The translations under genes were made by a program, and so were the position numbers. From contig CAZADH010000048.1 in the NCBI GenBank assembly GCA_964483805.1, positions 1 through 27,614 on the forward strand: DNA of 27,614 bases, read 5' to 3'. This document shows positions 21,029 through 27,614 of this stretch, piece after piece. The stretch comes from CAZADH01 sp964483805 (GTDB taxonomy: Bacteria > Muiribacteriota > Ozemobacteria > Ozemobacterales > Ozemobacteraceae). The notes under the pieces were generated by a model. That model saw only the letters and a list, made by a program, of their open reading frames with translations, was not told where the DNA came from and did not search any database. Within the stretch, counting starts at the first letter, position 1. Every line of letters begins with the position of its first letter.

Positions 21029-23443
21029 ATGCAAGACAATCGCCGGCACAGCGGTTTGTTGCGCACTTCCCTGATGGTTCTCGCCGTTCTGGCAGTGGTG
21101 ATGATGGCTTCGGCGCCGAGTTGGGCCGAAGGTTCGGGGCGGACCGGACTTGTGGTCGGTCACTTTTACCCGGTCACCAAGGCACTGCTTGCTGAGGTCG
21201 AGAGCCTTCAGCATCAGTTGAAGCTCGACGGGGTCGTGTTCCTGGCCCTGCCTCTGCCCGACCAGGTCACGTCGGTCGAACACATTGGCGCGTTGCACCT
21301 TGGTCTGCGTGGTCGCGCCGGCTGGGTGCTCAACCTCAGCGCCATCAACGGCCCATGGCAGAAGAATGCGCTGCCCGAAACCGTTGCCCAACTCGTTAAA
21401 GACCTGCGCCGTCCGGTGACCTGGCTCGTTGATGGTGGCGATCCGGCCCAGTTGCTGGCCCTGACCCAGTTGGCCGACAAGGGCGACATCGGCATCGAGT
21501 ATTGCCTCGTGGTCGATCATCCCGACGCTGCCATGCCCGAGCAGATTTCGCAGGCGTTTCCGTGTGCGGATGCCCCGGGATACGTGGCCAGCCGCAACGG
21601 CGCCCGCTTGACCCGCTTGTCGTCCCGCTCCTTCGCCGCCCTGGCGGACGATGCCGTACGAGGAATGGCTGCTGGCGAGCCGGCTGCGAACTATCTGCCC
21701 GTCCTGGTGGCGCGGCAATTTGCCCGTGAAGGCAAAACGGTGAAAGCCCCGGCAAAGGCGGAACCCGCTGTGGCTCCGGCGCCGGCGCCCGCCCAATCCG
21801 CGACGGTCAAGAACGAGGGCGAGCCGCTGGCGATGCTGTCGGAAGCCGACGATAAGGCCCGCGATGCGGAACGTGCCCGCGTCGAACAAGAAGTCATGAA
21901 GTTTCTCAACGATGAGGTGCATGATGTGGGCACCTTGATCGGCCTTCTTCCCGAGCTGAACGCCGGCGACATCGACACCGATCGTCTGGCCGAGTTTGGG
22001 CTTGGTTTGGCCCGCCAACAACCGGCGATGGCCCTGACCTGGCTCGAGGCCCTCGACAACGCGGGTTTGTTGCCGACGGTGGCCACTCTGAAGAAGGGCC
22101 TGTACCAGGTGCGCGTGAAAGATGCCGATCTGCGCGCCGTGGCGAAACTCGTTCCCGATCCGCTCGACCGCAAGAACGTGCGCCTGAAAATGGTGTTGCG
22201 CACCATTCGAGCCGAACGTGGCGCCCCGAATCCCGACCGTGTCTGGCGCAAGATCGACTATATCTACGGGCCGCACGGTCTGGTGACCGGCGAAGACCTG
22301 GCTCTTCCGGCGACGGTCCGCGCTGAACAGGCGCGTGAGGCGTATTTCCGGTGTCTCGAAACGCTGGGTCTGCAGCCCGATTGGCGGGTCATGCGCCAGT
22401 GTGGCAACTGGCCGCAATATCATCGTTATCTGGCGCGGCAGAAGGCCAACACGGTGCTCAACACAGCCGGTGGTGCCAAGGGCCGGCAGATTGTGCGCGC
22501 CTTCAACCATGACCGCGAGGGCCTCGGAAAGTGGCTCGTTGAGCAGGCCTTCGCGGCGAGCATGACCGCGCCGGTGTTGGGCGATCTGACCAAACAACTG
22601 AGCGGCGAAGAACGCGCCAAGGTGGGCGAGTTGGCACTGACCGCGTTCGCCGAGGCAGGCATGTTCGACAAGCGCCCCGACGTGGCCGAGCGCCAGGTGC
22701 GGCGGCTCCTCCCGGGCGACGTCTACACGCCGGAGCAGATCAGGAAGGTGACCGAGTTCTACAAACAAGGCAAGGCAGTGCGGGCCGAGATGGCCAACGA
22801 CCTGCCCGAGACCTTGTTCCACTGGGCTGACCCGTTGCTGGCCAAAGAATATGTCGACCAACAGCGGATCACCAACTGGCCCGAGTTGGCGGGCGACCTG
22901 CCCGAGAAAGAGGGCGATGGTTGGCGTGGTCCGAGTCTGCCCTGTGAAGCCGAGATTCTCGGCGGACACCCGGGCCAGAAGCTCGTGCGCGTGATTCTCG
23001 ACCAACGGTCGTTGCGTTTTGTCGACGTGCAACAGACGGTGTCGAGTATCATCAAATGGATGCTGGCGCGGCCGGCGTCGATGCGTTCTCTCGATGCCTA
23101 TCTGCGGGCCAACCGCATCGATGTCTTCCGCGTGCAACCCAGCCGCAAAAAACCGGCGCGGTACCACGTCATCAATCCGCGTGTCGTGAAAGGTCTCGAT
23201 GCCAGTTCGAATAAGCATTTCCAAGACCTGCTCGATCGTATGCTGGATGGCCGCATCACCGATCTGGGCGAAGGATACCCGGCCCTGACCTCGTTCGCCG
23301 AACTGTTGAAGGCCGTCAACACCATGGATGCCAAGGAGATTCGCGAGCTGCAGGCCGAGGTCATGCGCACCTGTCTGCAGAATCTGCCCTTCGATGCGGG
23401 TGAGAGTTCGTACGTTCTCAAACAATTGAAGAAGATCTGGTAG
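21029..23443 (+). CDS. Exported protein with a degenerate NadD-like nucleotidyltransferase domain
   Basis: An 804-aa protein. ATG 21029 lies six nt after AAGAGGAGG (ATG 21023 is too close). Signal peptide about 1-33 (ending SAPSWA). Residues about 38-237 follow the nicotinate-nucleotide adenylyltransferase layout: GLVVGHFYPVTKALL in place of GTFDPxHxGHL, LKLDGVVFLALPLP, LPETVAQLV...VTWLVDGGDPAQLLAL in place of the FIIGAD region, LSSRSFAAL in place of ISSTxIR, and NYLPVLVARQFAREG in place of the C-terminal PxxVxxYI helix. The catalytic HxGH is TKAL, so catalysis is unlikely. An Ala/Pro linker (238-258) leads to about 540 mostly helical residues with no recognised domain. The fold call is my own pattern match and needs a profile search. 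Own promoter and terminator. Confidence 0.75.
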   Translation: MQDNRRHSGLLRTSLMVLAVLAVVMMASAPSWAEGSGRTGLVVGHFYPVTKALLAEVESLQHQLKLDGVVFLALPLPDQVTSVEHIGALHLGLRGRAGWVLNLSAINGPWQKNALPETVAQLVKDLRRPVTWLVDGGDPAQLLALTQLADKGDIGIEYCLVVDHPDAAMPEQISQAFPCADAPGYVASRNGARLTRLSSRSFAALADDAVRGMAAGEPAANYLPVLVARQFAREGKTVKAPAKAEPAVAPAPAPAQSATVKNEGEPLAMLSEADDKARDAERARVEQEVMKFLNDEVHDVGTLIGLLPELNAGDIDTDRLAEFGLGLARQQPAMALTWLEALDNAGLLPTVATLKKGLYQVRVKDADLRAVAKLVPDPLDRKNVRLKMVLRTIRAERGAPNPDRVWRKIDYIYGPHGLVTGEDLALPATVRAEQAREAYFRCLETLGLQPDWRVMRQCGNWPQYHRYLARQKANTVLNTAGGAKGRQIVRAFNHDREGLGKWLVEQAFAASMTAPVLGDLTKQLSGEERAKVGELALTAFAEAGMFDKRPDVAERQVRRLLPGDVYTPEQIRKVTEFYKQGKAVRAEMANDLPETLFHWADPLLAKEYVDQQRITNWPELAGDLPEKEGDGWRGPSLPCEAEILGGHPGQKLVRVILDQRSLRFVDVQQTVSSIIKWMLARPASMRSLDAYLRANRIDVFRVQPSRKKPARYHVINPRVVKGLDASSNKHFQDLLDRMLDGRITDLGEGYPALTSFAELLKAVNTMDAKEIRELQAEVMRTCLQNLPFDAGESSYVLKQLKKIW

Positions 23444-23467
23444 TCGATCTTCGCAACCTCCGATCGG

Positions 23468-23497
23468 AAAACCCCGAGATTAATTTCTCGGGGTTTT
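23468..23497 (+). terminator. Intrinsic terminator of the large exported protein gene
   Basis: AAAACCCCGAGA (23468-23479) pairs exactly with TCTCGGGGTTTT (23486-23497), a 12-bp stem with a TTAATT-type loop, ending in TTTTCCTTT. It lies 24 bp after the stop and also reads as a terminator on the opposite strand. Confidence 0.9.
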
Positions 23498-23585
23498 CCT
23501 TTGGTGAGCGGGTTTTCGTCACCTCCGGTTCTCACACGCTCACAACTTTTTTCGCGTCGACCCTCAATCCTCTTGCGTGGCCATT

Positions 23586-23602
23586 CGATAGATACCTTAT
23601 CG
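23586..23602 (+). promoter_or_regulatory. Short dyad upstream of the MerR-like gene
   Basis: CGATA (23586-23590) and TATCG (23598-23602) flank a 7-bp centre, 25 bp before the ATG and just before the Shine-Dalgarno. It could be an autoregulatory operator, since MerR-type proteins bind dyads at their own promoters. No convincing -35/-10 pair is visible here, so this is weak. Confidence 0.2.
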
Positions 23603-23626
23603 CACCCGTTAAGGAGAGCATCGGTA

Positions 23627-24208
23627 ATGGCCAAAAGGTACACCGTCCGCGATATCGAGCGTCTTACCCGCCTTTCCCCGAACACGATCAAGGAGTTTCT
23701 CAATATCTATCACAAGCAGTTGTTTCCGGATCGTGCGCCCGAGGAAGGGAGTGAAGTGACGCTTGACCAGGCGGGATTCGAGCGGTTGTTGTTCATCAAA
23801 CAGCTCGCCCTCCACCTGCGTCTGAGCCAGGATGAAATCGCGCAGCAACTCGGTGCCCTGCGTCCCCGCGAAATCGCGCGGCCGCTGCCGTCGTTGCCCG
23901 AGCCGGTCCCGACGCCGACGGCAGAAACGGCCGAAACTCCCGGCCAGGCCTGGGTGCGTTTGACCAAAACCGTGACCCGACTCACCGAGCAGGTGCGGGA
24001 TATGAGTGCGGCGATGCAGGATGTCTTGCAGCGGTATACCCGCGTGCTCACCGATCTGCATGCCGTCACCGCCGAGAATCGGCAACTCAAGGTCGAACTA
24101 CAGCAACTGAAGCGCAATCAGGCCAACATCGTCGCCGAGTTGCGCATGAACGAGACGCTCGACGCCCTCGTCCCCGCGAGCGCGGCGCAGAACAAAGCGG
24201 TTAACTGA
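23627..24208 (+). CDS. MerR-like helix-turn-helix protein with C-terminal coiled coil
   Basis: A 193-aa protein. ATG 23627 follows AAGGAGA with about 9-nt spacing; the frame is open upstream but crosses the preceding terminator. Residues 4-75 resemble the MerR winged helix-turn-helix: RYTVRDIERLTRLSPNTIKEFL, then VTLDQAGFERLLFIKQLALHLRLSQDEIAQQL. A Pro-rich linker (about 85-105) leads to a long heptad-rich coiled coil (about 110-180, VTRLTEQVRDMSAAMQDVL, NRQLKVELQQLKRNQ). No ligand-binding domain is present. The layout is like small nucleoid- or chromosome-associated MerR-like proteins as much as transcription regulators. Flanked by terminators on both sides, so monocistronic. Target unknown. 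Confidence 0.78.
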   Translation: MAKRYTVRDIERLTRLSPNTIKEFLNIYHKQLFPDRAPEEGSEVTLDQAGFERLLFIKQLALHLRLSQDEIAQQLGALRPREIARPLPSLPEPVPTPTAETAETPGQAWVRLTKTVTRLTEQVRDMSAAMQDVLQRYTRVLTDLHAVTAENRQLKVELQQLKRNQANIVAELRMNETLDALVPASAAQNKAVN

Positions 24209-24230
24209 ACCGCAATCATTCCGAAAACGC

Positions 24231-24264
24231 ACACCGCGCCGTGTCGGTCACGGCGCGGTGTTTT
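24231..24264 (+). terminator. Intrinsic terminator between convergent genes
   Basis: ACACCGCGCCGTG (24231-24243) pairs exactly with CACGGCGCGGTGT (24249-24261) across a TCGGT loop and is followed by TTTG. A 13-bp GC-rich stem between the MerR-like gene and the convergent TPR gene ending at 24303; on the - strand it is followed by GCGTTTT, so it may serve both. Confidence 0.85.
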
Positions 24265-24302
24265 GCGTGTGCGCGAGCGGTTTGCCGCCGCACGAAAACC
24301 GA

Positions 24303-25073
24303 CTAACGGTCGTCGGCCTCCGGGGTGGGGCGCGACAGCATGTCGTCGTGGCGGCTCCGGCGGAGAGCCACGGTCTTGATGAAATCAGTCAATTTTTGTG
24401 CGTAGGTGTCGGCATCGAGTTCCGCGGCTGTTTCCATTGATCGCAGCGCGGCATCGAACTCGTTGCGCTCGAGCAGCGCGTGGGCCAGGTTGAAGTGCCC
24501 GGTCGCGTAGCGCGGGTCGAGGGCAACCGCCCGGCGGAACCACTGGGTCGCGCGGCCATGCATCTCGAGGTCGGCGAAGGCCACGCCAATGTTGTTGAGC
24601 GTCTCGAGATTGCGCGGATCGAGTTCGAGCGCTTTCTTCCACCAGTTCACCGCGCGGCGCAGTTTGCCCTGGTCTTTGGCGACCAGGCCCAGGTTGAAGA
24701 CGATCTCGGCATCTTTGGGATTGATGCCGTGGGCCTTTGTCCAGAGGCGGACCGCCGGGGTGTACCGATGGCGCAGGTAGAAGGCGAGTCCGAGATTGTA
24801 GATCAGGTCGACATTCTCGGGATGCTGTTTCACGCCTTCGCGCCAGATGCGGATGGCGCGATTCAGGTGACCGGTGTACGCGTAGGTATTGCCCAGTAGC
24901 CGCAGACACTCGGCATCGGCTGGGTGCTCCTCGCGGTAGCTCTTGAGCATCTGTTGCGCTTCTTCGTGCTTGCCCTCTTCGATCAACACCTTGGCCCGTT
25001 CGAGGGGGCCGGTGGTGTTCGCATTCTTCGTGGGCGCCTTCTTGCCGCGGGGCTTGCGCTTGTCGGCTGTCAT
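24303..25073 (-). CDS. TPR-repeat protein
   Basis: A 256-aa protein made almost wholly of tetratricopeptide repeats: AKVLIEEGKHEEAQQML, LLGNTYAYTGHLNRAIRIW, NLGLAFYLRHRYTPAVRLW, NLGLVAKDQGKLRRAVNWW, NIGVAFADLEMHGRATQWF and NLAHALLERNEFDAALRSM, about six units. A Lys/Arg/Thr-rich N-terminus (about 20 residues) precedes them. There is no signal peptide. The start ATG at 25073 has AAGGAA upstream. A weak promoter candidate on the - strand is ATGACG-17-TAGACT (25154-25126). It is probably a soluble adaptor; no partner is indicated by the flanking permease genes, which are 110 bp upstream. Confidence 0.9.
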   Translation of the reverse strand: MTADKRKPRGKKAPTKNANTTGPLERAKVLIEEGKHEEAQQMLKSYREEHPADAECLRLLGNTYAYTGHLNRAIRIWREGVKQHPENVDLIYNLGLAFYLRHRYTPAVRLWTKAHGINPKDAEIVFNLGLVAKDQGKLRRAVNWWKKALELDPRNLETLNNIGVAFADLEMHGRATQWFRRAVALDPRYATGHFNLAHALLERNEFDAALRSMETAAELDADTYAQKLTDFIKTVALRRSRHDDMLSRPTPEADDR

Positions 25074-25182
25074 ACGGTGGTTCCTTTCTCGATCGTCCGT
25101 TGGCAGTGGTCGTCAATTGTCACAGAGTCTACACCATTGGGGCGCATTCGTCATCCCATGGCAAACCTGGGTTGATAGCGTC

Positions 25183-26421
25183 TCAGCGCTTCGGGAACGC
25201 GAGGCCGAAAACCAGGCCACAGGCGGCACTGACGGCGATGCACAGGGCAAGGTAGGCGGCCGCGCGCTTCCGGCCCATGATTGGCATCATGGCCAGAACG
25301 CTGGGCAGCGAAACCGCCGGCCCCGACAACAACAATGCCATTGCCGGTCCGTTGTGCATGCCCAGTCGCGAGAGGGTATCGACAATGTTGACACCGACAA
25401 TCGTGCCAAAATACGAGAGCGAGCCAATCACCGAGGCAATGAGATTGGCCGGCAGCGTGTTGCTGTCGAAATTGTCGAGAAAATCGGAGGGTCGGATCAG
25501 GGCAGCCAGACAGCCGGAGATGAAAATGCCGAGCATGACGGTGGGGAAGATCATGACCAGGAGACTCCAGCTCTTCTTGAGCCAGAGCTTGATTTCGCTG
25601 CGCAGAAACCAGCGGCGACACATCCACACCAACAGAAACAACTCCGGAATCAACAACACGATTTTGCTCAACAGGGTGTGAACCGATCGGGCCGTCTCAG
25701 CCTCGAGACCGATCGACGTGCCCAGTGGGACATTGGCGAGCAACGGGTCGAGGATGCCGGTCGAGGTGAGCATGATGCCCACGAGGAGCGCGAAGAAGGC
25801 GAAATCCTGCGCCCCGGTGCGCTGGGGATCATCATCGTCGACCATGATCACGGGTTCGACGGCCGGCATGGCCGGTCGCGAACCGAACAGAGCCTGCATG
25901 GCAATGCCGATCAGAACAGCGGCGAAGAGGACCGCCACGACGCGTCCCCACAGAAATGCCGGCCCCATGAGGTTGCCGGTGTAAACCAGCGAAATCAGAT
26001 TGATGGCCGGCGATGCGAACAAGAACGTGGTCGCGGGGCCCAATCCCGCGCCCTGCTGTAGGATCCCGGTGAAGATCGGGATGACCCCGCACGAGCACAC
26101 CGTGAGCAACGCTCCCGACACCGAAGCCACGGGATACGCGATCCACGGCGATGCTTTGGGACCCATCAAGGCAATGATCCGCTCTTTCGCCATGAAGATG
26201 GCAATGGCCCCGGCGATCAGGAACGCCGGCAGCAGGCCCGAGACCAGGTGGGTGCCGAGGAACTGGGCCATCTCGTCGAGACCGGCGCGCAAGGCCTTCT
26301 CATACCAGGGTACCGTTTCGCCGGCGGCGCGCATCAGCGCGGCGGCCGAGGCCGTGGTCGTCGACGCGGCAGCCGTGGCCCGATCGAGCAGGGGCGCGGC
26401 CTGCAGGAGGATGCCCGTCAT
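25183..26421 (-). CDS. COG0701 / DUF318 family permease
   Basis: A 412-aa polytopic membrane transporter of the UPF0718/ArsP-like group, members of which export organoarsenicals or metals. Hallmark CSCG (residues 109-112, in ALLTVCSCGVIPIFTG), then SPAINLISLVYTGNLMG. The second half repeats the plan as SGPAVSLPSVLAMMPIMG, consistent with an internally duplicated fold. About 8-10 hydrophobic helices are visible, with a central acidic loop (VDDDDPQRTGAQD). The start ATG (26421-26419) overlaps the thioredoxin-like gene's stop as ATGA, so the two are translationally coupled, a common pairing in this family. Substrate cannot be read from sequence; arsenic, zinc or copper efflux is a guess from the family. 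Confidence 0.9.
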   Translation of the reverse strand: MTGILLQAAPLLDRATAAASTTTASAAALMRAAGETVPWYEKALRAGLDEMAQFLGTHLVSGLLPAFLIAGAIAIFMAKERIIALMGPKASPWIAYPVASVSGALLTVCSCGVIPIFTGILQQGAGLGPATTFLFASPAINLISLVYTGNLMGPAFLWGRVVAVLFAAVLIGIAMQALFGSRPAMPAVEPVIMVDDDDPQRTGAQDFAFFALLVGIMLTSTGILDPLLANVPLGTSIGLEAETARSVHTLLSKIVLLIPELFLLVWMCRRWFLRSEIKLWLKKSWSLLVMIFPTVMLGIFISGCLAALIRPSDFLDNFDSNTLPANLIASVIGSLSYFGTIVGVNIVDTLSRLGMHNGPAMALLLSGPAVSLPSVLAMMPIMGRKRAAAYLALCIAVSAACGLVFGLAFPKR

Positions 26422-26723
26422 GGTTGCTCCAGTTCGCGACGGATCCAGATGATGAGGCGGTCACGGTGCACCGGTTCGCCCATGGAGAAGGTCCGGCCGC
26501 CGATGGCGACGACCGGCGTGGCGATGATGCCGTACTTCCGGGCCTCTGCCTGATCGGCAAACAAAACCTCAATGGCGACCCGGCCGCTGAACTCGGCGTT
26601 GACGACCTCTTCGACGAGGCGGTGGGTTTCCTGGCAGACGCGGCCGTCGACCGGCGCATTCTTGATGAGGGTAATTGTCAACACGTTGTATTTCTCGTCG
26701 GCTTGCCGTTTCGCCCCGTTCAC
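26418..26723 (-). CDS. Small thioredoxin-like protein coupled to the permease
   Basis: A 101-aa thioredoxin-fold protein of the Thioredoxin_3-like kind often encoded with COG0701 permeases. Visible: first strand NVLTITLIKNAP, helix CQETHRLVEEVV, strand VAIEVLFA, cis-Pro segment KYGIIATPVVAIGGR, then FSMGEPVHRDRLIIWI. Only one Cys (in GRVCQET), so not a normal CxxC redox pair; it may bind metal or act as monothiol. I chose GTG 26723, because it gives the family's usual length and overlaps the upstream gene's stop as GTGA. A longer frame to GTG 26864 would add 47 Asp/Arg/Gly/Asn-rich residues unlike the family and overlap the upstream gene. Coupled both upstream and downstream. Confidence 0.8.
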   Translation of the reverse strand: MNGAKRQADEKYNVLTITLIKNAPVDGRVCQETHRLVEEVVNAEFSGRVAIEVLFADQAEARKYGIIATPVVAIGGRTFSMGEPVHRDRLIIWIRRELEQP

Positions 26724-27614
26724 CGGGTCGTTGTCGCCGACGCGACGGTCGGCTCGGTCGCGGTCGTTGGTGGCGGCGGGGCGGGTAGATCGCTTGCCGT
26801 TGCCGCCGCTGGAGCCGACGCGGTCACCGTCATCGGGGCCGTTGCCGTCGATGAGCCGAGCCACGGCTTGCTGAACCAGGTCGTCATGAGATCCTCGGAG
26901 CGGAATGCCTCGCTGTATGNNNNNNNNNNTATGCGCCCAGGCGGGTCTCGAGGGCCAGTGCCTCGGTGGCGAGCACGGCCATGGCCCGGCTCGGCGGCGA
27001 GGTCGTATCGCTGGCCAGGATCAACAATGCGGCCGACAACGACGCGGCTGTTTCACCGGCCTCGCGCTGGCGCAACTCGACGACCCGGTCGCCGACCGGT
27101 GGAAAGCTGCGCAACGTCGCGCCGAACGAGGCGAGGGTCATCTGCATGGCGGCAAAATCACGAAGAATGCGGTATCGGGTCAGTTCGGTCAGATGCGAAC
27201 TCAACTGCAGAAACGCCCGTTTTTCAGGACTGACATCGACCGCGTCGAACAGTGAGCCGAGGCGGTTGAACAGTTCGAGGGTCATCGCATGCGCCGTGCC
27301 GGCTTCGTTGGCGCGGATGTGGGCGCGGATGCGGCCGAGCGCGTCGGCGATGCCCTTCATTTTGGGGATCCATTGCGCATCGTTTTTTGCCTGGGTCGGT
27401 GGATTGTGGCTGTAGCGATTGTCGAGCGCGATCCAGGCGGCGTTCACGTTGTTGAGGGCGTTCTGGGTGTCGTCGCCGAGGTGGCCGAGGTTGAGCAGGC
27501 GGCCGAGGTCGCTGAGCGCCGACGAGAATACCCGCAGTGAGATGCTGAAGTGGCTGTTGGGGTCGGACGACGTCATCAGGCGCAGGATGGTGTCGTCACA
27601 TGCCCGGACCGGCG
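26720..27614 (-). CDS. Helical protein of unknown function (5' partial, crosses assembly gap)
   Basis: First gene of the thioredoxin/permease operon. The frame is open to the right edge (codons continue past the ATG at 27576, with no ribosome-binding site there), so the N-terminus lies outside the window. It is predominantly helical (NALNNVNAAWIALDNRY, LTELTRYRILRDFAAMQM, SPPSRAMAVLATEALALE) and matches no family I know. At 26920-26929 there are ten N. Joining the two identical TATG flanks continues the frame as LGAYSEAFRSEDLMTTWF, then a Pro/Ala/Thr-rich tail, to TGA 26722-26720, overlapping the next start as GTGA. Taken literally, the N run instead gives a stop at 26884 after an unlikely His/Arg/Ser tail. 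The tail composition matches that of the EF-hand protein in this window. Gap closure is inference. Confidence 0.6.
26920..26929. other. Assembly gap (10 N)
   Basis: Ten consecutive N, flanked on both sides by TATG (26916-26919 and 26930-26933). The repeated flank suggests two contigs that actually overlap by four bases, with the gap size set by the scaffolder. Confidence 0.95.

Noticed and set aside
20918..23425. Very long open frame on the - strand (about 835 codons)
   Set aside because: Antisense shadow of the exported NadD-like gene, which has a clear start, signal peptide and terminator; the mirror protein has a shadow-type composition.
26724..26864. N-terminal extension of the thioredoxin-like protein to GTG 26864
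   Set aside because: The extra residues are Asp/Arg/Asn/Gly-rich and unlike the family; the alternative frame over this stretch completes the upstream gene and ends in a GTGA overlap.

Overview
The window is a GC-rich draft fragment (one run of ten N near the right end) from a Gram-negative-type, probably anaerobic bacterium. The evidence is export signals and a lipobox, type IV pilus/pseudopilin genes, and an oxygen-independent class III ribonucleotide reductase with its radical activase. The mix of PilT paralogues, HEAT/TPR proteins, many unassigned proteins and Ala/Pro/Thr-rich tails suggests an uncultured lineage. Riflebacteria/Ozemobacteria-like is only a guess from gene content; no rRNA or tRNA is present to test it.

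Left block (1-6168, + strand): a type IV pilus-like operon. A canonical PilT ATPase (5' end outside the window) is translationally coupled to a HEAT/TPR scaffold. Two PilT paralogues with damaged catalytic motifs follow, each damaged differently, then two small GspG-like prepilins. Next (6261-9845, - strand) are a 779-aa EF-hand-like membrane protein of unknown function with its own promoter, and a D-serine dehydratase/D-threonine aldolase-type PLP enzyme.

Centre (9846-17765, + strand): a 750-bp gap carries a near-consensus promoter and a long leader for nrdD. The leader contains a 17-bp hairpin that sequesters a perfect Shine-Dalgarno belonging to a 12-codon mini-ORF. nrdD is followed by a 21-bp interrupted hairpin and nrdG. 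A DEAD-box RNA helicase, an exported cysteine-free thioredoxin-fold protein and an exported SurE-like nucleotidase follow, ending in a 15-bp terminator-like hairpin. A 79-bp hairpin-rich sequence then occurs in 2.2 tandem copies.

Right block (17953-27614): on the - strand, a BtpA/SgcQ-family protein and a GH13 enzyme form a pair, with a small Ig-like lipoprotein upstream. On the + strand lie a large exported protein with a degenerate NadD-like nucleotidyltransferase domain and a MerR-like coiled-coil protein, each ending in a clear intrinsic terminator. On the - strand are a TPR protein and a coupled trio: unknown helical protein, thioredoxin-like protein and COG0701 permease. The N gap falls in the first gene of that trio. 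Joining its identical TATG flanks restores one reading frame that ends in a GTGA stop/start overlap with the next gene, so the gap is probably artificial.

Candidates for something undescribed are the three-PilT cassette with complementary catalytic losses, the nrdD leader with its hidden mini-ORF, and the exported inactive NadD-like protein.
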